Shown piece by piece: positions 10,532 through 18,768 of a DNA stretch of 64,000 bases (position 1 is its first letter; each line of letters opens with the position of its first letter). Below the pieces are notes generated by a model. It had not been told where the DNA came from. It worked only from the letters and a program-made list of their open reading frames with translations, and did not search any database. Both the position numbers and the translations under genes were made by a program. The DNA comes from Hyphomicrobiales bacterium (GTDB lineage Bacteria; Pseudomonadota; Alphaproteobacteria; Rhizobiales; Rhizobiaceae), in contig UBTY01000009.1 in assembly GCA_900468535.1 (NCBI GenBank), positions 124,001 through 188,000 on the forward strand, in the 5' to 3' direction.

Positions 10532-11161
10532 GTGACAAACGACGAAATAGACCGACATTATCTTCGCATGCCGCATACGGAGCGCGGGATGGTCGTCGGT
10601 CTTTTCGGCGGCTCGTTCAATCCGCCGCATGCTGGCCATGCGCTGGTCGCAGAAATCGCTATCAAACGACTCGGTCTCGATCAACTGTGGTGGATGGTTA
10701 CGCCGGGCAACCCGCTCAAGGATCGCCGAAACCTCTTGCCGCTCGCCGAGCGCATCGCGCTGAGCGAACGCCTTGCCCCTTACCCCTCGATCAAGGTCAC
10801 CGCGTTTGAGCGGGATTTTGCGACAAGCTTCACGGCAAACACCTTGGCTCGCGTCAAGGCACGCAATCCGCATATTCATTTCATCTGGATCATGGGCGCG
10901 GACAGCCTGAAGACCTTCCATCATTGGCAGCGCTGGCGAGATATCGTCAACACGTTCCCGATCGCCGTTATCGATCGCCCGGGCTCTACGCTGTCCTTCC
11001 TGTCGTCGAAGATGGCGCGAACATTTGATTTTGCCCGCATCGACGAAGACGATTCACGCGCACTCTGGAAGCGGCAGGCACCGGCCTGGACCTTCATCCA
11101 TGGTCCGCGCTCCGGCCTCAGCTCTACGGAAATCCGTGCGAATGGGAATGGCGCGCGCTAA
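10532..11161 (+). CDS. nadD: Nicotinate-nucleotide adenylyltransferase
   Basis: 209 residues from a GTG at 10532; an alternative ATG at 10568 (MPHTERGMVVGLFGG) gives a shorter protein with the full domain. The nucleotidyltransferase motif GGSFNPPHAGH is at 26-36 and the C-terminal SGLSSTEIRA (ISSTxIR) motif is intact. It adenylates nicotinate mononucleotide to deamido-NAD, the penultimate step of NAD synthesis. Its location between proA and rsfS/rlmH is the usual rhizobial order, here interrupted by an sRNA and the mod operon. Confidence 0.96.
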   Translation: MTNDEIDRHYLRMPHTERGMVVGLFGGSFNPPHAGHALVAEIAIKRLGLDQLWWMVTPGNPLKDRRNLLPLAERIALSERLAPYPSIKVTAFERDFATSFTANTLARVKARNPHIHFIWIMGADSLKTFHHWQRWRDIVNTFPIAVIDRPGSTLSFLSSKMARTFDFARIDEDDSRALWKRQAPAWTFIHGPRSGLSSTEIRANGNGAR

Positions 11162-11181
11162 GCCGCCAATGGTCCTGAAGT

Positions 11182-11300
11182 AAAAAGCCCGACGGGGGAG
11201 GATCCGTCGGGCTTCTAAACTTGATCGACAACTGGGAGGAGGAGTGCTGCCGATCCATATCGAACGGCTATGGGAGGAGGAGATGCCGTTCGATGATTGT
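11182..11300 (-). ncRNA. Trans-acting sRNA with three anti-Shine-Dalgarno loops, alpha-r14-like
   Basis: On the minus strand there are three consecutive hairpins. The first has a perfect 10-bp stem (11285-11294 with 11259-11268). The second has a 7-bp stem (11248-11254 with 11224-11230) including a G-U wobble that is a mismatch if read on the plus strand. The third is an 11-bp stem (11204-11214 with 11185-11195) followed by TTTTT, an intrinsic terminator. Each loop exposes TCCTCC-type sequence (CTCCTCCTCCC twice, TCCTCCC once), complementary to ribosome-binding sites. This is the layout I recall for the rhizobial alpha-r14 family of Hfq-associated sRNAs. The 5' end is approximate; I see no convincing promoter. 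Confidence 0.75.
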
Positions 11301-11537
11301 TTTTAGCAAACGGCACTGTTCCGCGAAATAGAGAATGTTGCATCGCAGCAATGCGCAGGCCGCATGCCTCTGTCGATAAGCCTTCGAATGTGCTGATTTA
11401 TTCAGCAGAGTGGCTGCTGCTGACCTTCGTTACCCCAACTTCGGTATAGGTTGCGTGTGCCTCGCGAACAGCCGACCGGCACGCGTTGATGGCTGTTATG
11501 TTTTTCAGAATATAGCGCTAGCCAAATCCCGAAATCC

Positions 11538-11561
11538 CGTTATATCTCTTCAGATATTTCG
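11538..11561 (+). promoter_or_regulatory. Candidate molybdate-responsive (ModE-type) operator upstream of modA
   Basis: CGTTATAT and ATATTTCG flank an 8-base spacer, an imperfect inverted repeat 21 bases before the modA start. It resembles CGnTATAT-type half-sites of Mo-boxes. A ModE-like regulator is encoded at the other end of the operon. The assignment rests on resemblance and context only. Confidence 0.4.
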
Positions 11562-11582
11562 AAGCTTGGGGAGCAATTTCTG

Positions 11583-12368
11583 ATGTTTAGCCGTCGTCAA
11601 TGGGTTAAGTTTGCCGTCGTTGCCGTTTCGTCCGCGTGGCTCGGCGCATACGCACCGGCTGCCATGGCTGCCGAAAAAGTCACGATCTTTGCGGCGGCGA
11701 GCCTGAAGAATGCCCTGGATGCGGCCAACGCCGAATGGGCAAAGGAAAGCGGCAAGGAAGCCGTTGCTTCCTATGCTGCAAGCTCGGCGCTGGCGAAGCA
11801 GATCGAAGGCGGTGCGCCCGCCGATATCTTCATCTCGGCCGATCTGGACTGGATGGACTATGTCGCCAAGAAGAACCTGATCAAGTCCGATACGCGTTCC
11901 AATCTGCTCGGCAATAGCATCGTGCTGGTCGCGGCCAAAGACAAAGCCAAGCCTGTCGATATCAAGCAGGGCTTCGACCTTGCGACCCTGCTTGGCGACG
12001 GTAAGTTGGCCATGGGCGAAGTGAAGTCCGTCCCGGCGGGCAAGTATGGCAAGACGGCGCTGGAGAAGCTCGGCGTGTGGTCGTCGGTTGAAAGCAAGGT
12101 TGCCGGTGCCGAAAGCGTGCGTGCCGCACTCGCGCTCGTCTCGCGTGGTGAGGCTCCGTACGGCATCGTCTATCAGACCGACGTTTCGGCCGATCCGGGT
12201 GTAACAACTGTGGGCACGTTCCCGGCCGATTCACACCCGCCGATCATCTACCCGGTCGCCATTCTCGCTGAAAGCAAGAATGCAGATGCTGCAGCCTATC
12301 TGGACTTCCTGAAATCGGAGAAGGCTGCACACTTCTTCACGGATCAGGGCTTTACCATTCTGAAATGA
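11583..12368 (+). CDS. modA: Molybdate ABC transporter, periplasmic binding protein
   Basis: 261 residues with a signal peptide (basic start, hydrophobic core, cleavage near AMA-AE at about residue 29). The mature protein begins KVTIFAAASLKNALD, the invariant ModA start whose serine binds the oxyanion; further family signatures are ASSALAKQIEGGAPADIFIS and the YGIVYQTD segment. It captures molybdate (and tungstate) in the periplasm for ModBC. Start supported by GGGAG ten bases upstream. A hairpin terminator separates it from modB. Confidence 0.96.
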   Translation: MFSRRQWVKFAVVAVSSAWLGAYAPAAMAAEKVTIFAAASLKNALDAANAEWAKESGKEAVASYAASSALAKQIEGGAPADIFISADLDWMDYVAKKNLIKSDTRSNLLGNSIVLVAAKDKAKPVDIKQGFDLATLLGDGKLAMGEVKSVPAGKYGKTALEKLGVWSSVESKVAGAESVRAALALVSRGEAPYGIVYQTDVSADPGVTTVGTFPADSHPPIIYPVAILAESKNADAAAYLDFLKSEKAAHFFTDQGFTILK

Positions 12369-12398
12369 TTGGTCATTTTCAGACCTGACCTCAACAGG

Positions 12399-12421
12399 AG
12401 GCCCACTTGCGTGGGCCTTTT
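12399..12421 (+). terminator. Hairpin terminator/attenuator between modA and modB
   Basis: An 8-bp perfect stem AGGCCCAC / GTGGGCCT with loop TTGC followed by four T, in the 70-base gap between modA and modB. Such an element may stop a fraction of transcripts, leaving more modA than modBC mRNA, which suits a binding protein needed in excess. Confidence 0.65.
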
Positions 12422-12438
12422 GATTTTGGAGATATCGA

Positions 12439-13140
12439 TTGCACGCCTTTGGTCTTAGTGACGATGAGTGGACGGCAATCCTGCTCAGTCTGCAGGTATC
12501 AGTCGTTGCAATGCTCGCCAGTCTGCCGTTCGGCATCGCCGTGGCACTGGTGCTGGCGCGTGGCCGCTTCTGGGGAAAATCGATCCTGAACGGTATCGTC
12601 CATTTGCCCTTGATTCTGCCGCCTGTCGTGACCGGGTTTATTCTGCTCGTTCTCTTCGGTCGCCGTGGCCCGATTGGCAGCTTCCTCGATCAGCACTTCG
12701 GGATCGTGTTTTCGTTTCGCTGGACGGGGGCGGCACTCGCCTGTGCTGTCATGGCCTTTCCGCTGATGGTGCGGAGCATCCGGTTGTCCATCGAGGCCGT
12801 CGACAAGAAGCTCGAAGAAGCGGCTGGGACGCTTGGGGCAAGCCCGCTGTGGGTTTTCCTGACCATCACCTTGCCGCTGACATTACCGGGGATCATCGCA
12901 GGGATGATCCTGGCATTCGCCAAGGCCATGGGCGAGTTCGGTGCAACGATCACGTTCGTTTCCAATATTCCGGGCGAAACGCAGACGCTGTCGGCCGCGA
13001 TCTATTCCTTCACGCAGGTACCGGGCGGTGACGCCGGTGCACTGCGTCTAACGATCATTGCAGTCGCCATTTCGATGGCTGCCCTGTTGGCGTCTGAATT
13101 TCTTTCTCGCATTGTGGGTCGGAGGGTCGATCCGGAATGA
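12439..13140 (+). CDS. modB: Molybdate ABC transporter permease
   Basis: 233 residues, here started at TTG 12439 because GGAG lies 7 bases before it and no upstream ATG exists in frame. About five to six membrane helices are visible, with the ModB EAA loop ([20 protein letters not shown]) and the family motif [13 protein letters not shown]. It forms the homodimeric inner-membrane channel of the molybdate importer. The stop overlaps the modC start (ATGA), so the two are translationally coupled. Confidence 0.94.
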   Translation: MHAFGLSDDEWTAILLSLQVSVVAMLASLPFGIAVALVLARGRFWGKSILNGIVHLPLILPPVVTGFILLVLFGRRGPIGSFLDQHFGIVFSFRWTGAALACAVMAFPLMVRSIRLSIEAVDKKLEEAAGTLGASPLWVFLTITLPLTLPGIIAGMILAFAKAMGEFGATITFVSNIPGETQTLSAAIYSFTQVPGGDAGALRLTIIAVAISMAALLASEFLSRIVGRRVDPE

Positions 13141-14201
13141 CACTGATCGTCGAAGCGAAGCATCGTCTGGGGGGATTTGAGCTGGATGCCAGCTTCGCCT
13201 CGGAACGCGGCATCACCGCGCTTTTCGGGCGCTCCGGCTCGGGCAAGACGTCGATGATCCGGATTATCGCCGGGCTGACTCGACCGGAAAAAGGCCGCGT
13301 GGAGCTCGACGGCGATGTTCTGACGGACACCAGCAAGCGGATCTTCGTACCCAAGCACCGGCGGCGGTTCGGCTATGTTTTCCAGGAAGCGAGACTGTTT
13401 CCGCATCTGAGCGTACGCCAGAATCTCTTCTATGGCCGGTGGTTTGCACCTTCAGGCGAGCGCTCGGTCCAGCTGGAGAGGATTTCCGAGCTCCTCGGTA
13501 TCGATCATCTGCTGGCGAGAAGCCCGGGAAATCTTTCGGGCGGCGAGAAGCAGCGCGTGGCGATCGGGCGTGCCCTGCTCTCTTCCCCCCGCCTGCTTTT
13601 GATGGACGAGCCTCTGGCTGCTCTCGACGAAGCCCGCAAGACGGAGATCATGCCTTACCTCGAACGGTTGCGCGACGAAATGGACATTCCGATCGTCTAT
13701 GTCAGCCATTCGGTTGCCGAAGTTGCGCGCCTCGCCAATCAGGTGGTCGTCATGCAGGATGGCGCCGTCACGGCGGTCGGTTCGGCCGAGAAGGTCCTCA
13801 TGCAACCGTCGGCATCGCTTGATCGGCACGAACTGGGGGCGCTGTTAAATGGGACCGTCGACAGTGTCGACAACGAACATCGCCTCGCGACGGTGGTCCT
13901 GAAAGGTTCGAAGCTGCGTGTGCCCGGCCTGCTGCAATCGGGTAAATCCATTAGAGTGAGGATTCCGGCACGCGATGTGATGATTGCCACCGTGAAGCCT
14001 GAGGGGCTGAGCGCGCTCAATGTGTTGCAGGGGGTTGTCCGTGCCGTCACGCCGGCTGACGACGCGACCGTCGATGTCACGATCGACTGCCTTGGCGATG
14101 AAGTCCTGTCGAGGATAACCAGCTTTTCTGCCGAGCGTTTAGGCTTGAGAGCGGGAACGCCCGTTTTTGCGGTGATCAAGACCGTCGCGATCGAGGTTTA
14201 A
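13137..14201 (+). CDS. modC: Molybdate ABC transporter ATPase
   Basis: 354 residues. Walker [10 protein letters not shown] at 31-39, signature LSGGEKQR at 133-140, Walker B LLLMDEP near 153-159 and switch histidine in VSHSVAEV. The C-terminal part (about 285-350) is a molybdate-binding Mop/TOBE domain, so ATPase activity may be feedback-regulated by bound oxyanion as in methanogen and enteric ModC. The last 63 bases overlap the 3' end of the convergent ModE-like gene. Confidence 0.95.
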   Translation: MTLIVEAKHRLGGFELDASFASERGITALFGRSGSGKTSMIRIIAGLTRPEKGRVELDGDVLTDTSKRIFVPKHRRRFGYVFQEARLFPHLSVRQNLFYGRWFAPSGERSVQLERISELLGIDHLLARSPGNLSGGEKQRVAIGRALLSSPRLLLMDEPLAALDEARKTEIMPYLERLRDEMDIPIVYVSHSVAEVARLANQVVVMQDGAVTAVGSAEKVLMQPSASLDRHELGALLNGTVDSVDNEHRLATVVLKGSKLRVPGLLQSGKSIRVRIPARDVMIATVKPEGLSALNVLQGVVRAVTPADDATVDVTIDCLGDEVLSRITSFSAERLGLRAGTPVFAVIKTVAIEV

Positions 14202-14576
14202 GCCGCTTTGGGTTTCGCCTGCCGGTGCGCGATTGGCGTCCAACCAGGCAAGGTCGTCCGCCAGCATCGAGCGCATGGTCTGTTCCATCTGTCGAAAGCG
14301 CGCGAGGAGCTCGTCGCCAAATGTGGTCAATGAAGCCCCGCCGCCCTTTTGGCCGCCGCGTTGCGATTCCACGACGGGTTCCTTGAACATCCTGTTCATG
14401 TCGCTCACGAGCAGCCAGGCGCGGCGATACGACATGTCCATTGCGCGGCCGGCAGCCGAAATCGAGCCCGTTTCCCTGATGTGTTCCAGAAGCTCCATCT
14501 TTCCGCGCCCAAGTCGATCCTCGTGCGGAAAGCTTATGCGAAGGATGGGAACAAGCGCGTCGTCGTTTGCTTTCAT
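14139..14576 (-). CDS. ModE-like winged-helix transcriptional regulator (DNA-binding domain only)
   Basis: 145 residues. Residues about 28-90 match the N-terminal LysR-type winged helix of Mod[21 protein letters not shown], then [14 protein letters not shown] and the basic wing around [14 protein letters not shown]. The Mop ligand domains of full-length ModE are absent, which is common in alphaproteobacteria where such short proteins regulate Mo genes with help from other Mo-binding domains. It is convergent with modABC and its 3' end overlaps modC by 63 bases. It probably represses modABC through the palindrome before modA. The C-terminal 25 residues are uncertain. Confidence 0.8.
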   Translation of the reverse strand: MKANDDALVPILRISFPHEDRLGRGKMELLEHIRETGSISAAGRAMDMSYRRAWLLVSDMNRMFKEPVVESQRGGQKGGGASLTTFGDELLARFRQMEQTMRSMLADDLAWLDANRAPAGETQSGLNLDRDGLDHRKNGRSRSQA

Positions 14577-14710
14577 GGTCGTCTTTGCGTTTCAATGCTG
14601 CGCCACTTTACGTGGAGCGATCCGGACTGTACACCAGCGCCAGCATATCGCCTGATAGGTTCATGCTCCCGCGCCAATTTTGACGTTCACGCTTTGTGAT
14701 CGTGTGCGTC

Positions 14711-14739
14711 TTGAAACATATACAATTTGGTGCCTATCT
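14711..14739 (+). promoter_or_regulatory. Predicted promoter of rsfS
   Basis: TTGAAA (14711-14716), 17-base spacer, CTATCT (14734-14739), a good fit to the rhizobial housekeeping pattern CTTGAC-N17-CTATAT. The larger context, CTTGAA followed by CCTATCT, also resembles heat-shock (RpoH) promoters. Transcription would start near 14746, which excludes the upstream in-frame start codons at 14727 and 14745. Confidence 0.5.
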
Positions 14740-14745
14740 TAACCA

Positions 14746-14765
14746 TGATTTGGTTCGCCAAATCA
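14746..14765 (+). promoter_or_regulatory. 5'-leader hairpin with UUCG loop, rsfS
   Basis: An 8-bp perfect stem TGATTTGG / CCAAATCA closed by TTCG begins at the predicted transcription start. It could stabilise the mRNA 5' end or, as a DNA palindrome, be an operator. Confidence 0.45.
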
Positions 14766-14774
14766 GTGATGTGC

Positions 14775-15218
14775 ATGTTTTGTCATTCCGAGAAAGGGAA
14801 AGCACTGACAACAGTACACGCCAAGGGAAGAACGCACGCCGTTATCCCGAAGAGCCCGGAACGTGGCGCCGATGCTGCCGCCCGAGCCCTGCAAGCCGTC
14901 CTCACTAGCCTTGAGGACTCGAAGGCTGAAGATATCGTCACTATCGACATTGCCGGCAAGTCAGCACTGGGAGACTACATGGTCGTCGTCTCCGGTCGTT
15001 CGAACAGGCATGTCCTGGCGATCTCGGACCACCTCCTCACAGACCTGAAAGACGAAGGCTTCGGTACGGCCAGGGTCGAAGGTCAGGATGGCGGAGATTG
15101 GATTCTGATCGATACCGGCGATATCATCGTGCATGTTTTCCGTCCCGAGATCCGCGAGTTCTACAACATCGAAAAGATGTGGGCCGCGCCGGAGATCGAC
15201 GAGGAAACCCTGCACTGA
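14775..15218 (+). CDS. rsfS: Ribosome silencing factor RsfS
   Basis: 147 residues from the ATG at 14775; the start is uncertain. ATG 14769 is equally possible, and homologues as I recall them begin close to the LTTVHAKG segment, where a CTG follows AGAAAGGGAAAG. The RsfS/Iojap domain is clear: SLEDSKAEDIVTIDIAGKSA, DYMVVVSGRSNRHV, and the DWILIDTGDIIVHVF core ending in REFYNIEKMW. RsfS binds L14 on the 50S subunit and blocks subunit joining during starvation. It sits between nadD-side genes and rlmH, the conserved order in most bacteria. Confidence 0.93.
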   Translation: MFCHSEKGKALTTVHAKGRTHAVIPKSPERGADAAARALQAVLTSLEDSKAEDIVTIDIAGKSALGDYMVVVSGRSNRHVLAISDHLLTDLKDEGFGTARVEGQDGGDWILIDTGDIIVHVFRPEIREFYNIEKMWAAPEIDEETLH

Positions 15219-15322
15219 CAGGTTGTCTGGACGAGGCGTCCAAGGCCTGATAGACGGCGGCCACCAGGCCGAAGCGACTATGTCGTGACGGCGCTGCGGT
15301 GCCCAGTGCAGGAGCGGATGCC

Positions 15323-15805
15323 ATGCGGATTGGTCTCTTTGCCGTGGGCCGGCTCAAGTCCGGCCCGGAGAAGGATCTTGCGTCCAGATATTTTGATCGC
15401 TTTTCCAAGGCTGGCCCCGCGGTCGGTCTCGAATTTTCGCGTGTCGCCGAAGTCGCCGAAAGTCGTGCTTCGAACGCAGAGACACGAAAACGTGACGAGG
15501 CGGGGCTGCTTCAGAAATCGCTCGCGGATGGCAGCGTTCTTGTTCTTCTCGATGAGAGAGGCAAGGCGTTGGATAGCGAGGGGTTTGCGAACCTGCTCGG
15601 CAGCTATCGCGATCAAGGCAAACGTGACCTGACGATTGCGATCGGCGGCGCCGATGGCCTTGACCCGTCACTCTATGACCGCGCCGACGCAATATTGTGC
15701 CTCGGGAAAATGACCTGGCCGCACCAGCTCGTGCGTACCTTGATTGCCGAGCAGCTCTATCGGGCCGTTACCATCCTTTCCGGGCATCCCTATCACCGTG
15801 TCTGA
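15323..15805 (+). CDS. rlmH: 23S rRNA (pseudouridine1915-N3)-methyltransferase RlmH
   Basis: 160 residues from ATG 15323 (MRIGLFAVGRLKSGPEKDLA), with AGGAG 8 bases upstream; in-frame upstream codons lack a site. The SPOUT fold shows LTIAIGGADGLDPS and the C-terminal knot KMTWPHQLVRTLIAEQLYRA followed by the invariant GHPYHR tail. It methylates pseudouridine 1915 in helix 69 of 23S rRNA on assembled 70S ribosomes, using SAM. The gene follows rsfS by about 100 bases. Confidence 0.97.
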   Translation: MRIGLFAVGRLKSGPEKDLASRYFDRFSKAGPAVGLEFSRVAEVAESRASNAETRKRDEAGLLQKSLADGSVLVLLDERGKALDSEGFANLLGSYRDQGKRDLTIAIGGADGLDPSLYDRADAILCLGKMTWPHQLVRTLIAEQLYRAVTILSGHPYHRV

Positions 15806-15926
15806 TTGCCTCATTCCGCTCACGCAGGATTGTGTTGCCGGGTCGGCTGCTCTCCTTCAATGTTTCTGGAAAACCGTGCCAAATCAGCTTAGTCTCCGCG
15901 CGATTTGAGAGGATTCTTCCAAGAGC

Positions 15927-17384
15927 ATGCCCAGAAGCGCGTCCAAGCGGAATTACTTGGTCTTGCCGTCAGCGACGGCTGGCTTTGGTGTGGCCTTGCT
16001 CGGCTTTTCGTGCCTGCTTGGCAGCGACGTGGCCTTGGGGCAGGAACCACCTCAGCTGGCTCCGTCGTCTCCACCTCAGTTATCAGCTCCATCTTCGGTG
16101 CCTCTTTCCGAGGCGCCGCCGCCCGATCCCGCTGCCGAACTCGCAAGGAAGCGTGACGAGACGCGGACAGAGCTCGATGCCCTGTCGAAGACGATCAATC
16201 TGTCGTCCGATAAAGTCGAGCAACTACAGAAGAGCATTGCCGACCTCGACAAGAGCGCCAGCAGCGTCCGTCAGGCGTTGATCGATTCAGCTGCGCGCCG
16301 GAAATCGCTTGAGAAGCAGATCCTTGAAAGCGAAAAGAAGATTGCCGATCTCGGTGTCAAGGAAGACGGCGTACGCCGGTCTTTGCACGAGCGTCGCGGT
16401 CTTCTCGCCGAGGTTCTCGCCGCCTTGCAGCGGATGGGCCGAAACCCGCCGCCGGCGCTGTTGGTTACGCCTGATGATGCGCTTGCTTCGGTCAGAAGCG
16501 CCATTCTGCTTGGTGCTGTCGTGCCAGGCATCCGCAAGGAGACCGACAAGCTTGCCGCCGATCTTGCGAGCCTGTCGGCTTTGCAGACGGCAAGCGCGGC
16601 CGAGAAGGCAAGCCTGACGTCGACGATGACCAATAGCGTCGAGGAAGAGCGGCGCATGGATCTCCTGCTTGCGGAGAACGAAAAGCTCAGCCGTAGCAAT
16701 GCCGCCGAGCTCGACGCGGAACGGAAGCGATCGGAAGAGCTTGCCAGCAAGGCGACGAGCCTTGAAAGCCTTGTCGCCTCTATGGAAAGCCAGATCTCGT
16801 CCGTGCGCGAAGCCGCTGCTGCCGCGCGTCAGGCCGAAGAAAACCGGAAGCTTCTGACCGACGAGCAACGGGCACAGGCCAAGGCGCTGGCAGAGAGCGG
16901 AGTGCCTGATAAAAACCGCATTGCACCCGCATATGCGTTCGGAGATTTGAAGGCGAAACTCGAACTTCCCGTGGCTGGAGACATACTCCGCCAGTTCGGC
17001 GATGCCGATGGAACCGGGCACGAGGCCATGGGAATGACGCTTGCCACCAATGCAGAGACGGTGGTTACCGCACCTGCCGACGCGACGGTCGTTTATGCCG
17101 GCGCATTCCGCAGCTACGGGCAGATGATAATTCTCGATGCTGGTGATGGATATCACCTCGTTCTCTCAGGAATGGAATCGATCAGCACGCGCCAGGGCAA
17201 GTTCGTTTTTGCCGGTGAGCCGCTTGCGATCATGGGCGCAAAAAGAGTGGCAAGTGCGACCGCATTGGCGCTGGAAACCAGCCGGCCAACGCTTTACATT
17301 GAATTTCGAAAAGACGGAAAACCGGTCGATTCCCGACCGTGGTGGACCGCCAAAGACACTGGAAAGGCACGCAATGATTCGTAG
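15927..17384 (+). CDS. EnvC-like murein hydrolase activator (LytM/M23 domain, degenerate)
   Basis: 485 residues. An N-terminal signal/anchor region (about 10-38) leads into a proline-rich linker, a long coiled coil (about 66-315, heptads of Leu/Ala with Glu/Lys) and a C-terminal LytM domain (about 345-440). The zinc ligands of active M23 peptidases are not present: the first site reads GHEAMGMT without the following Asp, and the HxH motif is replaced by YHLVLSG. This matches EnvC-type proteins that activate amidases rather than cleave peptidoglycan themselves. It overlaps ctpA by 11 bases, so cell-separation and protease functions are co-expressed. Confidence 0.88.
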   Translation: MPRSASKRNYLVLPSATAGFGVALLGFSCLLGSDVALGQEPPQLAPSSPPQLSAPSSVPLSEAPPPDPAAELARKRDETRTELDALSKTINLSSDKVEQLQKSIADLDKSASSVRQALIDSAARRKSLEKQILESEKKIADLGVKEDGVRRSLHERRGLLAEVLAALQRMGRNPPPALLVTPDDALASVRSAILLGAVVPGIRKETDKLAADLASLSALQTASAAEKASLTSTMTNSVEEERRMDLLLAENEKLSRSNAAELDAERKRSEELASKATSLESLVASMESQISSVREAAAAARQAEENRKLLTDEQRAQAKALAESGVPDKNRIAPAYAFGDLKAKLELPVAGDILRQFGDADGTGHEAMGMTLATNAETVVTAPADATVVYAGAFRSYGQMIILDAGDGYHLVLSGMESISTRQGKFVFAGEPLAIMGAKRVASATALALETSRPTLYIEFRKDGKPVDSRPWWTAKDTGKARNDS

Positions 17385-18696
17385 GGCTTCTCTTGTTCTG
17401 GTCGGCGCATTGATGGGTGCGACGGCTATGAGCGTCATTTACTCCGCGGGCGTGCCTGCCGAAGCGGCGGGAGCGTCCACCTACAAGGAGTTGTCGGTTT
17501 TCGGTGATGTCTTCGAGCGAGTGCGCGCGCAGTATGTGACGCCGCCAGCGGAAGACAAGCTTATCGAAAATGCCATCAACGGTATGCTGTCGTCTCTCGA
17601 TCCGCATTCGAGCTACATGAATGCCAAGGATGCGGAGGACATGCAGACCCAGACCAAGGGCGAGTTCGGCGGCCTTGGTATTGAAGTCACCATGGAAGAC
17701 GAACTGGTGAAGGTCATCACGCCGATCGACGATACGCCAGCCGCCAAGGCAGGGGTGCTTGCCGGCGACTATATCTCTGAAATCGATGGTCAGTCCGTTC
17801 GTGGTCTGAAGCTTGAGGACGCCGTCGAAAAGATGCGCGGCCCGGTCAACACGCCAATCAAGCTGACGCTGATCCGTAAGGGCGCCGATAAGCCGATCGA
17901 ATTGACGATCGTTCGCGATGTCGTGGCCGTTCAGGCCGTGAAGTCGCGCGTCGAGGATGATGTCGGCTACCTGCGTATCATCTCGTTCACCGAGAAGACC
18001 TATCCGGATCTCGAAAAGGCGATCGAGAAGATCAAGAAGACGGTTCCTGCCGACAAGCTGAAGGGCTACGTTCTTGACCTTCGCCTGAATCCGGGCGGGC
18101 TGCTCGATCAGGCGATCCAGGTTTCGGATGCGCTGCTGCAGCGCGGCGAAGTCGTTTCGACCCGTGGGCGCAATCCGGATGAGACCCGCCGGTTCAATGC
18201 CGGCCCGGGCGATCTGACGGATGGGAAGCCGGTTATCGTGCTGATCAACGGCGGCTCGGCTTCGGCTTCTGAAATCGTTGCCGGCGCCCTCCAGGATCTT
18301 CGTCGTGCGACGATCCTCGGTACCCGCTCGTTCGGCAAGGGATCGGTGCAGACGATCATTCCGCTTGGCGAAAATGGCGCTCTGCGCCTGACAACGGCGC
18401 TTTACTATACGCCGTCGGGCCGTTCGATCCAGGGTACGGGCATCACCCCCGACATCAAGGTCGACGAACCGCTGCCGGATGATCTGAAGGGCAAGATGGT
18501 CACCGAAGGCGAATCCAGCCTGCGTGGCCATATCAAGGGTCAGAGCGAGACGGACGAAGGTTCGGGCTCTGCTGCCTATGTTCCGCCAGATCCGAAGGAC
18601 GACGTGCAGCTGAACTACGCGCTTGATCTGCTGCGCGGCAAGAAGACCGATCCGTCTTTCCCGCCGAATCCCGATAAAGCCGTGAGCGCTAAGTAA
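17374..18696 (+). CDS. ctpA: Carboxy-terminal processing peptidase CtpA (S41)
   Basis: 440 residues from ATG 17374, inside the 3' end of the EnvC-like gene and preceded by GGAAAGG. A signal peptide (about 1-32) exports it. The PDZ domain (about 97-170, GLGIEVTMEDELVKVITPID) precedes the S41 core. The catalytic dyad is Ser297 in GGSASASEI and Lys322 in SFGKGSVQ. It is a periplasmic tail-specific protease; in rhizobia CtpA affects envelope integrity. The operon ends at a strong terminator just after the stop. Confidence 0.96.
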   Translation: MIRRASLVLVGALMGATAMSVIYSAGVPAEAAGASTYKELSVFGDVFERVRAQYVTPPAEDKLIENAINGMLSSLDPHSSYMNAKDAEDMQTQTKGEFGGLGIEVTMEDELVKVITPIDDTPAAKAGVLAGDYISEIDGQSVRGLKLEDAVEKMRGPVNTPIKLTLIRKGADKPIELTIVRDVVAVQAVKSRVEDDVGYLRIISFTEKTYPDLEKAIEKIKKTVPADKLKGYVLDLRLNPGGLLDQAIQVSDALLQRGEVVSTRGRNPDETRRFNAGPGDLTDGKPVIVLINGGSASASEIVAGALQDLRRATILGTRSFGKGSVQTIIPLGENGALRLTTALYYTPSGRSIQGTGITPDIKVDEPLPDDLKGKMVTEGESSLRGHIKGQSETDEGSGSAAYVPPDPKDDVQLNYALDLLRGKKTDPSFPPNPDKAVSAK

Positions 18697-18707
18697 TGAC
18701 GAATGAG

Positions 18708-18744
18708 GGCGTCATGCCGGAACTTTCCGGCTGACGCCTTTTTT
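18708..18744 (+). terminator. Intrinsic terminator after ctpA
   Basis: A 12-bp interrupted stem (GGCGTCA with TGACGCC, GCCGG with CCGGC, one bulged T) followed by six T. It lies between ctpA and the next start at 18769. Confidence 0.9.
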
Positions 18745-18768
18745 CTGTCTTCATCCAGAGGCGCCGAG

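Noticed and set aside
11204..11214. Terminator for nadD on the plus strand
   Set aside because: The hairpin after nadD lacks a T-run on the plus strand but has TTTTT on the minus strand, so it was assigned to the sRNA; it may still help end nadD transcripts.
17230..18531. 433-residue minus-strand frame
   Set aside because: Antisense shadow of ctpA, whose catalytic motifs are intact on the plus strand.
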